64,000 bases of DNA from Comamonadaceae bacterium UBA2121 (GTDB taxonomy: Bacteria > Pseudomonadota > Gammaproteobacteria > Burkholderiales > Burkholderiaceae_C): the NCBI GenBank assembly GCA_002331385.1, contig DCYB01000008.1:27128-91127 (forward strand), in the 5' to 3' direction. Numbering within the stretch: the first letter of the stretch is position 1; every line of letters begins with the position of its first letter. Under the pieces are notes generated by a model that saw only the letters and a list, made by a program, of their open reading frames with translations, made no database searches and was not told where the DNA came from. The translations under genes were made by a program, and so were the position numbers. This document shows, in pieces, positions 16,900-24,147 of this stretch.

Positions 16900-16980
16900 A
16901 CCACCCCCCTATTAAAGGGGGGGCGGAGAATTTCGGCGTCGAGAATCTCCGAAAACGGAGAAAACGGAGAATTTCGGCGT
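16900..16980. promoter_or_regulatory. Repeat-rich leader between primase and nuclease genes
   Basis: This 115-base gap holds a C6/G7 inverted repeat around TATTAAA (about 16903-16923), two 16-bp direct repeats CGGAGAATTTCGGCGT at 16924-16939 and 16965-16980, 41 bases apart, and between them a perfect hairpin TCTCCG-AAAA-CGGAGA (16946-16961). It could be an attenuator, operator or replication-origin element; the sequence alone does not decide. Confidence 0.5.
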
Positions 16981-16981
16981 G

Positions 16982-18946
16982 TCACTGCTGCCATATCCAA
17001 CCCTCATTGCAGCCCAGCACCCCACGCGCCACCAGCCCCGTGATTGCCTCTCTGGTGCGTGAAGTCCGCTTGTCTGTCGGGCATGTCAGCTTGGATGCGG
17101 CGGCAGATATGGCGGCTTCCAATTCAATGCACGGGCGCAGCGGCGGGGCTCCAGGCTTGCCAGTGGTGCCATCCTTGAACAAGGGGCGCAGCGCATCCAA
17201 CACCACCCGTTGATTGCCACCCTGGGGCAGCTTCACGGCGCGCACTTCTTCCACGGCGGTGTCACGCATCACAACGCAGGATGTAATGGCCTCGCCCGTG
17301 GGTTCAATGCCCAGCGTTTCCACTTGCAGCTTGAACGGGTGCGCTTCGCCATCAATGCCGTCCTTGGACTTCGCTACCTTCCATTCCCGGCGGTCGCCAT
17401 CGCGTGAAACCTCGATAGCGGCATCCATCGCTGCGAATAGGCTGCTGTGCCCACGCAGGCCAGCGGCGGCGTTCTTGCCCGTGTGATGCACCAGCAGCAC
17501 CAGGCCATTGCAAGCGGCTTGCAGCGTCTTGGCGGCCTCCAGAATCTCGCCCATGTCCCTGCTGCTGTTCTCGTCGGATGTCGGGGCTGCACGGTTCAAG
17601 GTGTCCAACACCACCACGGCACCGGCAGGCACCACGGCGGCAAGGTCTATCACGTCCTGGGGCTCGGTCAGCTTGAACGGCTGCAACATCATGCGCAGGC
17701 CATCGGGCAGCGCACGGCCCCGGCTGGCCTCCCATGCCTGGGCGCGCAGCTTGAACCCGGCTTCACCCTCCAGGGCGGCATACACCACCGGCGCGGCCTC
17801 CACGCGGCAATCAAACCAGCGGCGGCCCTCGGCAATGGCGCAGGCCATATCAAAGGCCAGGAATGATTTACCGGATGCGCTGGGGCCATACAGTGCGGCC
17901 AGCCCCACGGCAGGCAACACACCACGCACACGCCACGCCAGCGGCGGCAGGTCGCGCAGTTCATCGGCACCCAGCAGCTTGTAGCGCGGCTCGGGCTTCG
18001 CGGGCTCGCGGGCAGCGTCTAAAAGCTCGGCCAGTACGTCGGCCCCGTCGCGCTGCGCAAGGTCGTTCGCGTCGAAGTTCTGCGGCTCGCCCTGGGGCAT
18101 GTAGGCTACGGCGCACCCCAGTTCGCGGGCAATCTCTGTGGCGCTCGTTTCCTTGCCCACGTCGGGCACCAGCACCAGCCGGGCGGCATTATCCCTCTTG
18201 AGAATAGCGCGGGCCACTGTGCCCACGTTGCCCCAGCCAAAGGCCACCACGGCAGGATGCCCGGTAGCCTGCCAGCAGGCCCATGCAGTGCCGATGCCCT
18301 CGCACACATGCACCGGCCCCCCGGCCACCAGTTCGCCCACGGTGAAGGATGCCCCGGCCATCGGCGCGCCGGGCAGGTTCAGCTTTTTGCCAGCACCGGG
18401 CGGCGGTATCAGTTGCAGGCTTTGCAGTTCACCAGCAGGGCCATAGGCAGGCACCACCAAAGCCCCGGCCATGTCTTGCCCGGCGATGCGCAGGGAATCA
18501 CCAGCAGGCACCACGCGCAGGCTATCCACCGGCACCCCGGCGGCACTCTTGCTGCGGATGTAGCCGTGCTCCCAGCTTGCGGGCTCGCAGCGGCTCCACA
18601 CCTCGGCAGGGGCCATGCCTGGGGCGGGCTTGCGCGGCGGCTGTGCGGCCTTCCTGGGGGCTTGCTGCTGGCGTTGCTGGGGCTTGCCTTCACCCATGCG
18701 CCAGCCGTGTTCATCGGCCATGTGATACAGCGTGCCAGGGCCTACGCCCTTGCCCGGCTTGAAGCTGCGCCAGGTGTCGGCAGCGGCGCGGGCGTCGTAG
18801 TTTCCAGCCCCGGCGCTCCAGTCGTTGAAGGTGTCGAAGTCCAGCCCGGCGGCCTGAGCAGCCATGCCCACGCGCACCCATTCATCACGCGGCAGGTCGG
18901 GCGGGATGCTGTGCAGCGCGTCGAGTGCTTTTGCGGCGTCGGTCAT
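16982..18946 (-). CDS. Primase-helicase (TOPRIM plus RecA-like ATPase)
   Basis: A 654-residue replication protein. Residues about 1-75 form a PriCT-2-like helical module (LPRDEWVRVGMAAQAAG). A proline/glutamine-rich linker follows, then a TOPRIM domain (about 150-320) with the glutamate in VHVCEGIGTA and the DxG-like VPDVGKE. The RecA-like AAA_25 domain has Walker A GPSASGKSF and Walker B-like AVVVLDTLNRA with the VHHTGKN sensor. A winged-helix-like tail closes the protein. It resembles P4-alpha/RepA-like satellite replication proteins, so it probably unwinds and primes the excised element. Its start overlaps the upstream stop as TGATG. Confidence 0.88.
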   Translation of the reverse strand: MTDAAKALDALHSIPPDLPRDEWVRVGMAAQAAGLDFDTFNDWSAGAGNYDARAAADTWRSFKPGKGVGPGTLYHMADEHGWRMGEGKPQQRQQQAPRKAAQPPRKPAPGMAPAEVWSRCEPASWEHGYIRSKSAAGVPVDSLRVVPAGDSLRIAGQDMAGALVVPAYGPAGELQSLQLIPPPGAGKKLNLPGAPMAGASFTVGELVAGGPVHVCEGIGTAWACWQATGHPAVVAFGWGNVGTVARAILKRDNAARLVLVPDVGKETSATEIARELGCAVAYMPQGEPQNFDANDLAQRDGADVLAELLDAAREPAKPEPRYKLLGADELRDLPPLAWRVRGVLPAVGLAALYGPSASGKSFLAFDMACAIAEGRRWFDCRVEAAPVVYAALEGEAGFKLRAQAWEASRGRALPDGLRMMLQPFKLTEPQDVIDLAAVVPAGAVVVLDTLNRAAPTSDENSSRDMGEILEAAKTLQAACNGLVLLVHHTGKNAAAGLRGHSSLFAAMDAAIEVSRDGDRREWKVAKSKDGIDGEAHPFKLQVETLGIEPTGEAITSCVVMRDTAVEEVRAVKLPQGGNQRVVLDALRPLFKDGTTGKPGAPPLRPCIELEAAISAAASKLTCPTDKRTSRTREAITGLVARGVLGCNEGWIWQQ

Positions 18947-19230
18947 CAAAACGGGCACCCCCCATCATCAAGCGGCGCGGGATTGTTCGGACTGTTGCCC
19001 GGCTCGTTCAGTGGCTGCAACAGTCGGGGCTCGCGTTCCAGCTTCGCGGCCAGCAGGCGCAGCAGTTGCGCGGCTTCCAGCGGGTCGAGCGTCATGACGT
19101 AAGCCGTCACGGGCGCAATGGGCAATCCGTGGTCGCCCACTGTCTGCGCGTCAAACTCATAAGGCATGGGGCTGCGCCACTGCTCGCCCCACCACTCGAA
19201 AGATTGGCACTGAATTTCGATAACCCTCAT
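18946..19230 (-). CDS. Unknown 94-residue protein of the integrated element
   Basis: This 94-residue protein starts at MRVIEIQCQSFEWWGE, whose ATG overlaps the previous stop as ATGA, and its own stop overlaps the primase start as TGATG. It holds a short beta region, a phrase DHGLPIAPVTAYVM, and a helix DPLEAAQLLRLLAAKLEREP, then a polar tail. No family is recognised. Being locked between the DNA-binding protein and the primase, it is likely to serve replication or its control; this is inferred from position only. Confidence 0.65.
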   Translation of the reverse strand: MRVIEIQCQSFEWWGEQWRSPMPYEFDAQTVGDHGLPIAPVTAYVMTLDPLEAAQLLRLLAAKLEREPRLLQPLNEPGNSPNNPAPLDDGGCPF

Positions 19231-19559
19231 GCCGCACCTCCATTCATGCGGCGGGCCTGCCACTGGTGCACCTTGCGGCGGTCGGCTTCGGTCAGGAAAT
19301 ACACGCCAGGGCGGCAGGTGAACCCGTCGCGGTCAACAAAGTTGATGCGCTTGCACGGCAGTTCCAGCCCACGGCGGCGCAGTTCGGCCACCAGTTCGGG
19401 GCCGTTGGAGCACCCGGCAACGGTGTCCAGGTTCTCGCGTGGCATGGGGCGGTGCAGCAGGGCAGTGATGGCGCGCAGGTGACGCGGGTTGTCAGTGCCT
19501 GTAAACTTCGCGCTGTTCGGGGCGCTCGTCGTGACTTTGGTTGCGGCGGGCGTTTTCAC
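19227..19559 (-). CDS. Probable winged-helix DNA-binding protein of the integrated element
   Basis: A 110-residue protein started from GTG. AAGGAGG stands seven bases before that codon, and the 27-aa ORF upstream ends with the overlapping GTGA, which decides the start. After a Ser/Thr-rich N-terminus, residues about 28-95 (NPRHLRAITALLHRPMPREN, then GPELVAELRRRGLELPCKR and GVYFLTEADRRKV) fit a winged helix with a wing around FVDRDGFTCRPG. Similar small proteins accompany phage primases. A regulatory or replication-accessory role is inferred. Confidence 0.65.
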   Translation of the reverse strand: MKTPAATKVTTSAPNSAKFTGTDNPRHLRAITALLHRPMPRENLDTVAGCSNGPELVAELRRRGLELPCKRINFVDRDGFTCRPGVYFLTEADRRKVHQWQARRMNGGAA

Positions 19560-19639
19560 TTGAGGCCCTCCTTGCGAAACCAGCGGGACGGGGTAGCGCA
19601 CCACAGCGCCAGCAGCAGGCGATTGATTGCGGCGGCCAT
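19556..19639 (-). CDS. 27-residue micro-ORF, coupled at both ends
   Basis: The reading frame starts with an ATG overlapping the stop of the HTH gene (TAATG) and ends in TGA overlapping the GTG start of the next gene (GTGA). The product (MAAAINRLLLALWCATPSRW, then FRKEGLK) is a short hydrophobic helix with a basic tail. The next gene's ribosome-binding site lies inside its last codons. It could be a small membrane peptide or purely a translational coupling device. Confidence 0.5.
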   Translation of the reverse strand: MAAAINRLLLALWCATPSRWFRKEGLK

Positions 19640-19890
19640 TACTGCACCCCCAGCACGGCACGGATGCCAGCAACAGGCCAGCCCAAGCGGCCATTGATGC
19701 GCACGGGGCGCAGGCCATCGATAAACGTCTCGGAACAAGCCCAGCCCCGGAGCGTCTGCGGACGGCGGTTCAGGTAGTACGCGGCCTGCTCGGTGGGGAC
19801 GGTGGGGCGGTTCACCAGTTCCAACGGCGGAAACTGTTGGTGCTCAGTGACAGCGCGGCGGGCCTCGGCGCTGTGCAGGGTCGGTTGCAT
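19639..19890 (-). CDS. AlpA/excisionase-like helix-turn-helix protein
   Basis: An 83-residue protein. Residues about 30-80 (PTVPTEQAAYYLNRRPQTLR, then GWACSETF) form the MerR-like helix-turn-helix of excisionases and AlpA-type regulators, followed by the beta wing RPVRINGRLGWPVAGIRAVL. In P4-like satellites such a protein controls excision and early transcription. It is the first gene after a 174-base gap that contains repeats, so it likely begins the replication operon and may act on those repeats. Start is the ATG at MQPTLHSAE; its ribosome-binding site is weak. Confidence 0.75.
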   Translation of the reverse strand: MQPTLHSAEARRAVTEHQQFPPLELVNRPTVPTEQAAYYLNRRPQTLRGWACSETFIDGLRPVRINGRLGWPVAGIRAVLGVQ

Positions 19891-20010
19891 TGCAATTTGC
19901 TTTCCATCCCAGCGGCTCGGGCCTGCGATGTGCAGGGCTTCCGGGCTGGTGATGGAGCGATTGCGATTGCGGGGTATTTGCGGGCACAGAAGCCCGGCTA
20001 ATCATCAGGG

Positions 20011-20050
20011 TGCAACCCGGATAAATCGGCCCTGCAACCCGGATTTATCC
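20011..20050. repeat. Direct and inverted repeats in the gap upstream of the HTH gene
   Basis: TGCAACCCGGAT occurs at 20011-20022 and 20033-20044 (22 bases apart, about two helical turns), and GGATAAATC / GGATTTATCC form an inverted repeat over the same bases. The 174-base gap is where the promoter of the HTH-primase operon should lie, so an operator is likely. An origin of replication is the alternative. Confidence 0.5.
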
Positions 20051-20064
20051 AGCGTTTCCCCCGG

Positions 20065-21000
20065 TCAATCTGTGAAGGTCGGGTCGTAACTTTCGTGCGC
20101 GGCGTACACCTTGGGAAAATGTGCTTTCAACAGTCGCCAGCCCGTTTCCTCGCGCAGTTTCTTGCCCCTCCGTTTAGGGTCAATGAGGTATTGCATGACG
20201 CTGAAAACATCTAGCAGTGGCGGCGCACCATTGCGGCCTCGCGCTCCTTTGATAACGACCGCATCGTCAAGGGCGGGCCGGTCTTTCATACTTCGGAACC
20301 ATGAAAGCTTCATGCCGGACATACTGCCGAAAGCCTCTATTAGCTTTTCTGGCGTTGCCAGCATCGCGTAGTCGGGGGCGGGCTTGGGTGCTGCCTGGGA
20401 CTCTGATGTCCCCTCCGGTGTATCCACATCCCACCGATACGGCGCTCCCTGCTTTTCCAGCCATGCATTTACATCGGCAGGCGTCACCAGTTCCCAAAAC
20501 GTCCGGGGCTGTGGTGATTTGATTGGCAAGCAGGTTTGCGGGTCGCGGATGGGAATCTCGCCACGCTGGGCGGCCTCTTGCAATTGGTCTTGAAACTCTG
20601 CCCGTGTGCCATCGTGCCAGCTCTCTTGCGCTTGCAATGCGGCGGCGGCGTTCTCCAGCGTCCAATAGTCCGGGCCGCCGCCATGTGGGTTCAGGCGCAG
20701 TTCTATGCCTCTTTCGGCAAGGAAAGGGCGTAAATCGTGGGGCAGTATTACGGCGCTTTGCAGGACAGCGCCATGCGGATAGGTGAGAGCCCCCAGCCCT
20801 GCGGGATTTCTGACCATCAATCCGCCGTCGCGCACCACATTGGGCAATTCATCCTCAAGCGTGTGGCGGCACATCCAGTAGTTGTCTAGTTCCGCATCGG
20901 TCGGGTACATGGCCTTCGCCATCATGTGCGCCAAGTCGGAAAAGCGCACAGCTTCACTTTCCGAGACTGCCATCCAATAGAGAAACTTCTTTTCGCTCAC
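20065..21000 (-). CDS. Unknown 311-residue protein of the integrated element
   Basis: The start is a GTG before SEKKFLYWMAVSESEAV, with GGGAG seven bases upstream; the open frame extends further upstream but overlaps the neighbour's coding sequence. The protein is soluble and mixed alpha/beta. Two segments suggest a substrate-binding surface: a Trp-rich stretch near TFWELVTPADVNAWLEKQGA, and a basic C-terminal region (KRRGKKLREETGWRLLKAHF) that could bind nucleic acid. No family is recognised. Similar unknown proteins are found next to tyrosine integrases in betaproteobacterial islands. It lies in the integrase operon, 94 bases after the ADP-ribosyltransferase-like gene. Confidence 0.65.
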   Translation of the reverse strand: MSEKKFLYWMAVSESEAVRFSDLAHMMAKAMYPTDAELDNYWMCRHTLEDELPNVVRDGGLMVRNPAGLGALTYPHGAVLQSAVILPHDLRPFLAERGIELRLNPHGGGPDYWTLENAAAALQAQESWHDGTRAEFQDQLQEAAQRGEIPIRDPQTCLPIKSPQPRTFWELVTPADVNAWLEKQGAPYRWDVDTPEGTSESQAAPKPAPDYAMLATPEKLIEAFGSMSGMKLSWFRSMKDRPALDDAVVIKGARGRNGAPPLLDVFSVMQYLIDPKRRGKKLREETGWRLLKAHFPKVYAAHESYDPTFTD

Positions 21001-21094
21001 GTCGCACTCCCTCAGTGCAGCCCTGAATAGGAGCCCCAGCAGGCGGGCAGGGAAACCCGCTTTTCGGTTCGCGGGCCTAGCTGGGGCGAAACGG

Positions 21095-21751
21095 TTACAT
21101 GCTCGGTTGAAGCATCGCGCGCTGGAGTTCGTTCTTGGCGGCTTCGTGGTTGTTAGCTGCGGTTTGCCAGTCGGCCACATTGCCACAAACCACAGCAGCA
21201 GGCGGGCGCAACAAAACCGCCTCCCGTTCGCTGCGGTCATCATGGAATAGCGCAACGTCAGCCTTTTTGATTTCGGCGCGCAGCACCAGCGGGGCACCGT
21301 TGATATCGGCATGGCGCATGGCAAACCAGCACGCAATATCGCGCTCCAATGTCCACGAATAGCCCCGCACTGCATCGCGCTGCGACAGCTTGGACGTGCC
21401 ACGCCATACCGTCAGGCGCTCGGGCATATCTGTGGGCTTCGGGAAGTCGGCATATCGAAACATCGCGGCCAAGGTGCGGCGGGTTTTGGCAGCTTCAATG
21501 ACGTGATGATGGTCATGGCTCCAAACACTGACAAAGAAAGCCCGGAAGGCTTCGCGCTTTACCCGCCCGCGCCACATCATCACTGCGACAGTGCCGCGAT
21601 TGTGATTTTCAAGGAAGCATGAAAGTGCGAAAGCGGCCTCAATATCGCCGTCAAAGGCAGCTTGCGCGCTGCTGGCAACGCTTGGATTAGTGCCTTCAGC
21701 TTTCAAAATCGAACGCACCGCTAGCGCTCGCTCCAACTCATGGATACTCAT
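21095..21751 (-). CDS. Putative ADP-ribosyltransferase-like protein coupled to the integrase
   Basis: A 218-residue protein whose ATG overlaps the integrase stop (ATGA). Three motifs match, in order, the R-S-E scheme of arginine-type ADP-ribosyltransferases: an arginine in LTVWRGTSKLS (about residue 115), the STx-like GYSWTLERDIACWFAMRH, and a glutamate turn SEREAVLLRPP. Their spacing fits the fold. The first 90 residues are helical. No signal peptide or transmembrane helix is seen, so it would act in the cytosol, as an anti-phage or anti-host effector, or merely bind NAD. The fold is inferred from motifs; catalysis is unproven. Confidence 0.5.
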   Translation of the reverse strand: MSIHELERALAVRSILKAEGTNPSVASSAQAAFDGDIEAAFALSCFLENHNRGTVAVMMWRGRVKREAFRAFFVSVWSHDHHHVIEAAKTRRTLAAMFRYADFPKPTDMPERLTVWRGTSKLSQRDAVRGYSWTLERDIACWFAMRHADINGAPLVLRAEIKKADVALFHDDRSEREAVLLRPPAAVVCGNVADWQTAANNHEAAKNELQRAMLQPSM

Positions 21752-23070
21752 TTACCACCCCCGATGACGCGTAGCTTTCCCGGCTCGGCCTTGGCGTCAA
21801 ACTGCACCCCGGCCAGGGCCAGAATGTGCGCCTCTATCTGCTCCAAAAACGGGCGCAGGGCGTCAATACTGCGCGGCCTGTAGCCCTCAGCGGTTGCGCT
21901 GGGCTTGTGTCCCATCACTTGCGCGATGGCCCCGGCAGGTGCCCCGGCAGCCTCGCCCAGCAGCGAAAAGGAACGGCGCAGGCCGTGGAATGTCAGGTGC
22001 TCAATGCCAGCGTGTCGCAGGGCTTGGGCATGGCTTGCACGGGCGTCAGTGATTCGCCCTGCCTTGCCTGTGCTGGCAAACACGAACGGCCCCACCCTTG
22101 GCAGCGTTGCCAGTAGCTGCGCCATGTATGGCGTCAGGGGGATGGTGCGGGTACTGTCCACTTTGTCGGCAATGGTCAGCTTGCGCCACTGAAAATCCAC
22201 GTTCCCCCATGTAAGGGCGGCCAGTTCTTCACGGCGCGCACCAGTCAGCAGCAAGGCGCGCAGGTAAGCGCTTGCGGTGCGGTTGTTCAGTTGCTCCACG
22301 CCAGCCCACCAGCCGGGCACCTGGGCGGCCTCCAGGGCATCGGTGCGGCGGGTATTGCTGGGCAGGTTCTCCACGATGGCGGCGGCCTTGCCTGCTTCGC
22401 GGTCGGTCAGGCTTCGATATTCGGGACGGGCAGCACACCAGCGCAGAAAACCACGGAACATCATCAGGGCTCGGGCGGCTTGGTGCTTACCCGCCACGGC
22501 TTCGCGGTCGTACCAGCTTTTCAGCGTGTCCTCATTGATGGCAGCCAGGGGCAGCGCCAGCAGCGGATACAGCGGCCCCGGCCTTGTCACGCCCTGCCCT
22601 CGCTTTTTGGGCTCACCACCTGGGACGGCCATTGCTTCAAGGTCGGCACGGTAACGGGGCTTCCAGGCATCACGGCGCTTGGGCCTGCCGTTCTCCAGAT
22701 ACAGCGGCCACACCTCCCCCACGGTCAGGGCTTTGGCAGTTGCTGCGGCCTTTGCGGCGGCTTTGTCTGCCTGTTGCTGGCGCTCAAGCTCTCGGGGGTC
22801 GGTGCCACTATCAACCAGCACTTTAAGGCGCTGCGCCTCGCCCCGTGCTTTTTCAATCGGCCAATCTGCGGCGGTGCCAATGCTCACGCGCAAGGTTGCC
22901 CCGTTCAGGCGCGATTCAAACACGTAGGTTTTGCGGCCCGTGGGCGTCACGCGCAACGCCAGGGCTGGGGCTTCGGTGTCCCATAGAAACGCCTGGGATT
23001 TGCCAGCCGGGCAGGTGAAGGCGTCAACCCTCCCGGCGGTCAGCCTCACGCGGTTTTGTTGCTTGCTCAT
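21748..23070 (-). CDS. Tyrosine site-specific integrase
   Basis: A 440-residue P4/phage-type integrase. An N-terminal DUF4102 arm-binding domain (about 1-90, FLWDTEAPALALRVTPTGRK) precedes a SAM-like core-binding domain and the catalytic domain. The catalytic residues are visible: Arg in LLLTGARREELAALTWGNV, the HxLR stretch HLTFHGLRRSFSLL, and the Tyr in AEGYRPRSID region with GHKPSATAEGY. The start at MSKQQNRVRL has AGGGGG upstream. The leader contains the 20-bp end repeat, so the integrase may repress its own synthesis. It lies at the end away from the intact tRNA and reads inward. Confidence 0.93.
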   Translation of the reverse strand: MSKQQNRVRLTAGRVDAFTCPAGKSQAFLWDTEAPALALRVTPTGRKTYVFESRLNGATLRVSIGTAADWPIEKARGEAQRLKVLVDSGTDPRELERQQQADKAAAKAAATAKALTVGEVWPLYLENGRPKRRDAWKPRYRADLEAMAVPGGEPKKRGQGVTRPGPLYPLLALPLAAINEDTLKSWYDREAVAGKHQAARALMMFRGFLRWCAARPEYRSLTDREAGKAAAIVENLPSNTRRTDALEAAQVPGWWAGVEQLNNRTASAYLRALLLTGARREELAALTWGNVDFQWRKLTIADKVDSTRTIPLTPYMAQLLATLPRVGPFVFASTGKAGRITDARASHAQALRHAGIEHLTFHGLRRSFSLLGEAAGAPAGAIAQVMGHKPSATAEGYRPRSIDALRPFLEQIEAHILALAGVQFDAKAEPGKLRVIGGGK

Positions 23071-23085
23071 GGCACCCCCTGGAAT

Positions 23086-23105
23086 CTGTAGGCAATCTGT
23101 AGGCA
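23086..23105 (+). repeat. Right copy of 20-bp end repeat, probable integrase arm site
   Basis: It is identical to 15723-15742. It lies in the integrase leader, 16 bases before the start codon and 129 bases inside attR. Confidence 0.65.
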
Positions 23106-23234
23106 AATTAGCTAGAAATTGCCGAATTTCAATCAACGCCTTGGCTGTTCACTTGTCCAGTGATGTGCGTGTAAGTTGTTGATTTGTATTGATTCTATCA
23201 GCACCAATCAACGGGGGCAAATACATCTATCCTA

Positions 23235-23283
23235 TCATTCGTAATGAGAAGGTCGCGTGTTCGATTCATGTCTCCGGCACCAA
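23235..23283 (+). repeat. attR, 49-bp core repeat (tRNA-Thr 3' fragment)
   Basis: The 3' 48 bases of tRNA-Thr plus one base are left here; the bases upstream (ACATCTATCCTA) do not continue the tRNA. It is a remnant, not a functional tRNA. Confidence 0.92.
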
Positions 23284-23295
23284 GATAGTAAAGAG

Positions 23296-23330
23296 AAGCC
23301 CGCTATGCTTTGCATAGCGGGCTTTCTTTT
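23296..23330 (+). terminator. Original tRNA-Thr terminator
   Basis: A 13-bp perfect stem AAGCCCGCTATGC / GCATAGCGGGCTT with a TTT loop is followed by TCTTTTTC. It lies 13 bases after the tRNA 3' end copy and must have served the tRNA before insertion. Confidence 0.85.
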
Positions 23331-23380
23331 TCTGTTCGATGGAAGGGCGGATGTAAGTCGATTTCTTGAATGCTTATGTG

Positions 23381-24001
23381 TCAGACCATGTTGAGCATAT
23401 CGCCCAAGTGCTTGCGTACGACCATGTCCACCTGCGCCTGGAGCGCAGACATTTCATCCGAGAGTTCCTGCGCCTTCGTCTCGGGCATTGAGACTCCCGT
23501 GTGTTGCGTCAGATTGAGTAATTGGTCAAACATCGCATTGTGCAAGTTCAACAGAATGACCGCTTCATCGCTTCCAATGAATGGTGCCGCGTGCCTAATT
23601 GCATGCTGAATTTCTACACCTTGCGTCGTAAATTCTTTGACACGGTGTAACTGCGCTTCAGACGAAAGTGAGTGGCTATTCGTCACAAAACTGGCAAAAA
23701 CAATCCCCACACCTGTGGTCAATTCATGCAATCGTCGAATCGCGTCAAACTGCATGTTTGCCAAGTTGAGCGCCATTGATTTTTTCACGTCCTGACTGAC
23801 CTTCATCGCCTCCGCTTGAGCAATCAGCACTGTTTTGTAGCTCTCCAAATCGCGCTGGTGCTGGGCCTTGATCGCTTCAATATCCTTGTTCAGCCAATGC
23901 GCGATTTGCGCCTTACCAAGCCAAGCGACGACTGCCAGCAGCGCGGCAGAACCCGCGCTACTCGCAACCACTGTCCACACAAAATCCCATCCGTTTTGCA
24001 T
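23381..24001 (-). CDS. Membrane-anchored coiled-coil protein of unknown function
   Basis: A 206-residue protein with one N-terminal transmembrane helix (WTVVASSAGSAALLAVVAWL) and then a long helical cytosolic part (KDIEAIKAQHQRDLESYKTV and onward), rich in Gln, Glu and Lys and with coiled-coil character. No family is recognised. It sits just outside the island on the chromosome side and converges on the tRNA terminator. Codon use is less GC-biased than that of its neighbours (many AAA/CAA codons), which may mean that it came by transfer. Anchored coiled-coil proteins of this kind occur near defence or sensor genes, but nothing here proves such a role. Confidence 0.7.
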   Translation of the reverse strand: MQNGWDFVWTVVASSAGSAALLAVVAWLGKAQIAHWLNKDIEAIKAQHQRDLESYKTVLIAQAEAMKVSQDVKKSMALNLANMQFDAIRRLHELTTGVGIVFASFVTNSHSLSSEAQLHRVKEFTTQGVEIQHAIRHAAPFIGSDEAVILLNLHNAMFDQLLNLTQHTGVSMPETKAQELSDEMSALQAQVDMVVRKHLGDMLNMV

Positions 24002-24063
24002 CTCCTTCCCTCCTTGAGCTTCGAGCTTACCCGCAACCGTTCCGGCAACTCATCATTTTTCGC

Positions 24064-24147
24064 GGGGACAGTGGGGACGACCGGAGGCGCTAGTGTCCAT
24101 GCGGGTTTGCGGCGTCCCCACTTTCTTTTGAGGACGGGGACAGTGGG
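24064..24147 (+). repeat. Two 12-bp repeats in a 245-base gene-poor gap
   Basis: GGGGACAGTGGG occurs at 24064-24075 and 24136-24147, exactly 72 bases apart, with GTCCCCAC in inverted order between them. The rest of the gap (24002-24246) shows an AT-rich patch with ATGTACGTTT near ACGTGC. No gene is supported here. Confidence 0.4.

Larger units (their letters stand above)
15617..23283. mobile_element. 7.6-kb integrative element in tRNA-Thr, phage-satellite-like
   Basis: The element is bounded by a 49-bp perfect direct repeat: the tRNA-Thr 3' half at the left and a copy at the right. It carries eleven leftward genes: integrase, ADP-ribosyltransferase-like protein, unknown, HTH, 27-aa micro-ORF, a second HTH-like protein, unknown, primase-helicase, VRR-NUC nuclease, DUF5681 protein and a small acidic protein. 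Repeated 20-bp motifs near both ends look like integrase arm sites. There is no capsid, portal, tail, relaxase or type IV secretion gene, so it would need a helper phage or plasmid to spread. Satellite nature is inferred from this gene set. Confidence 0.88.

Noticed and set aside
15617..23283. Full prophage
   Set aside because: No capsid, portal, tail, lysis or large terminase gene in the 7.6 kb.
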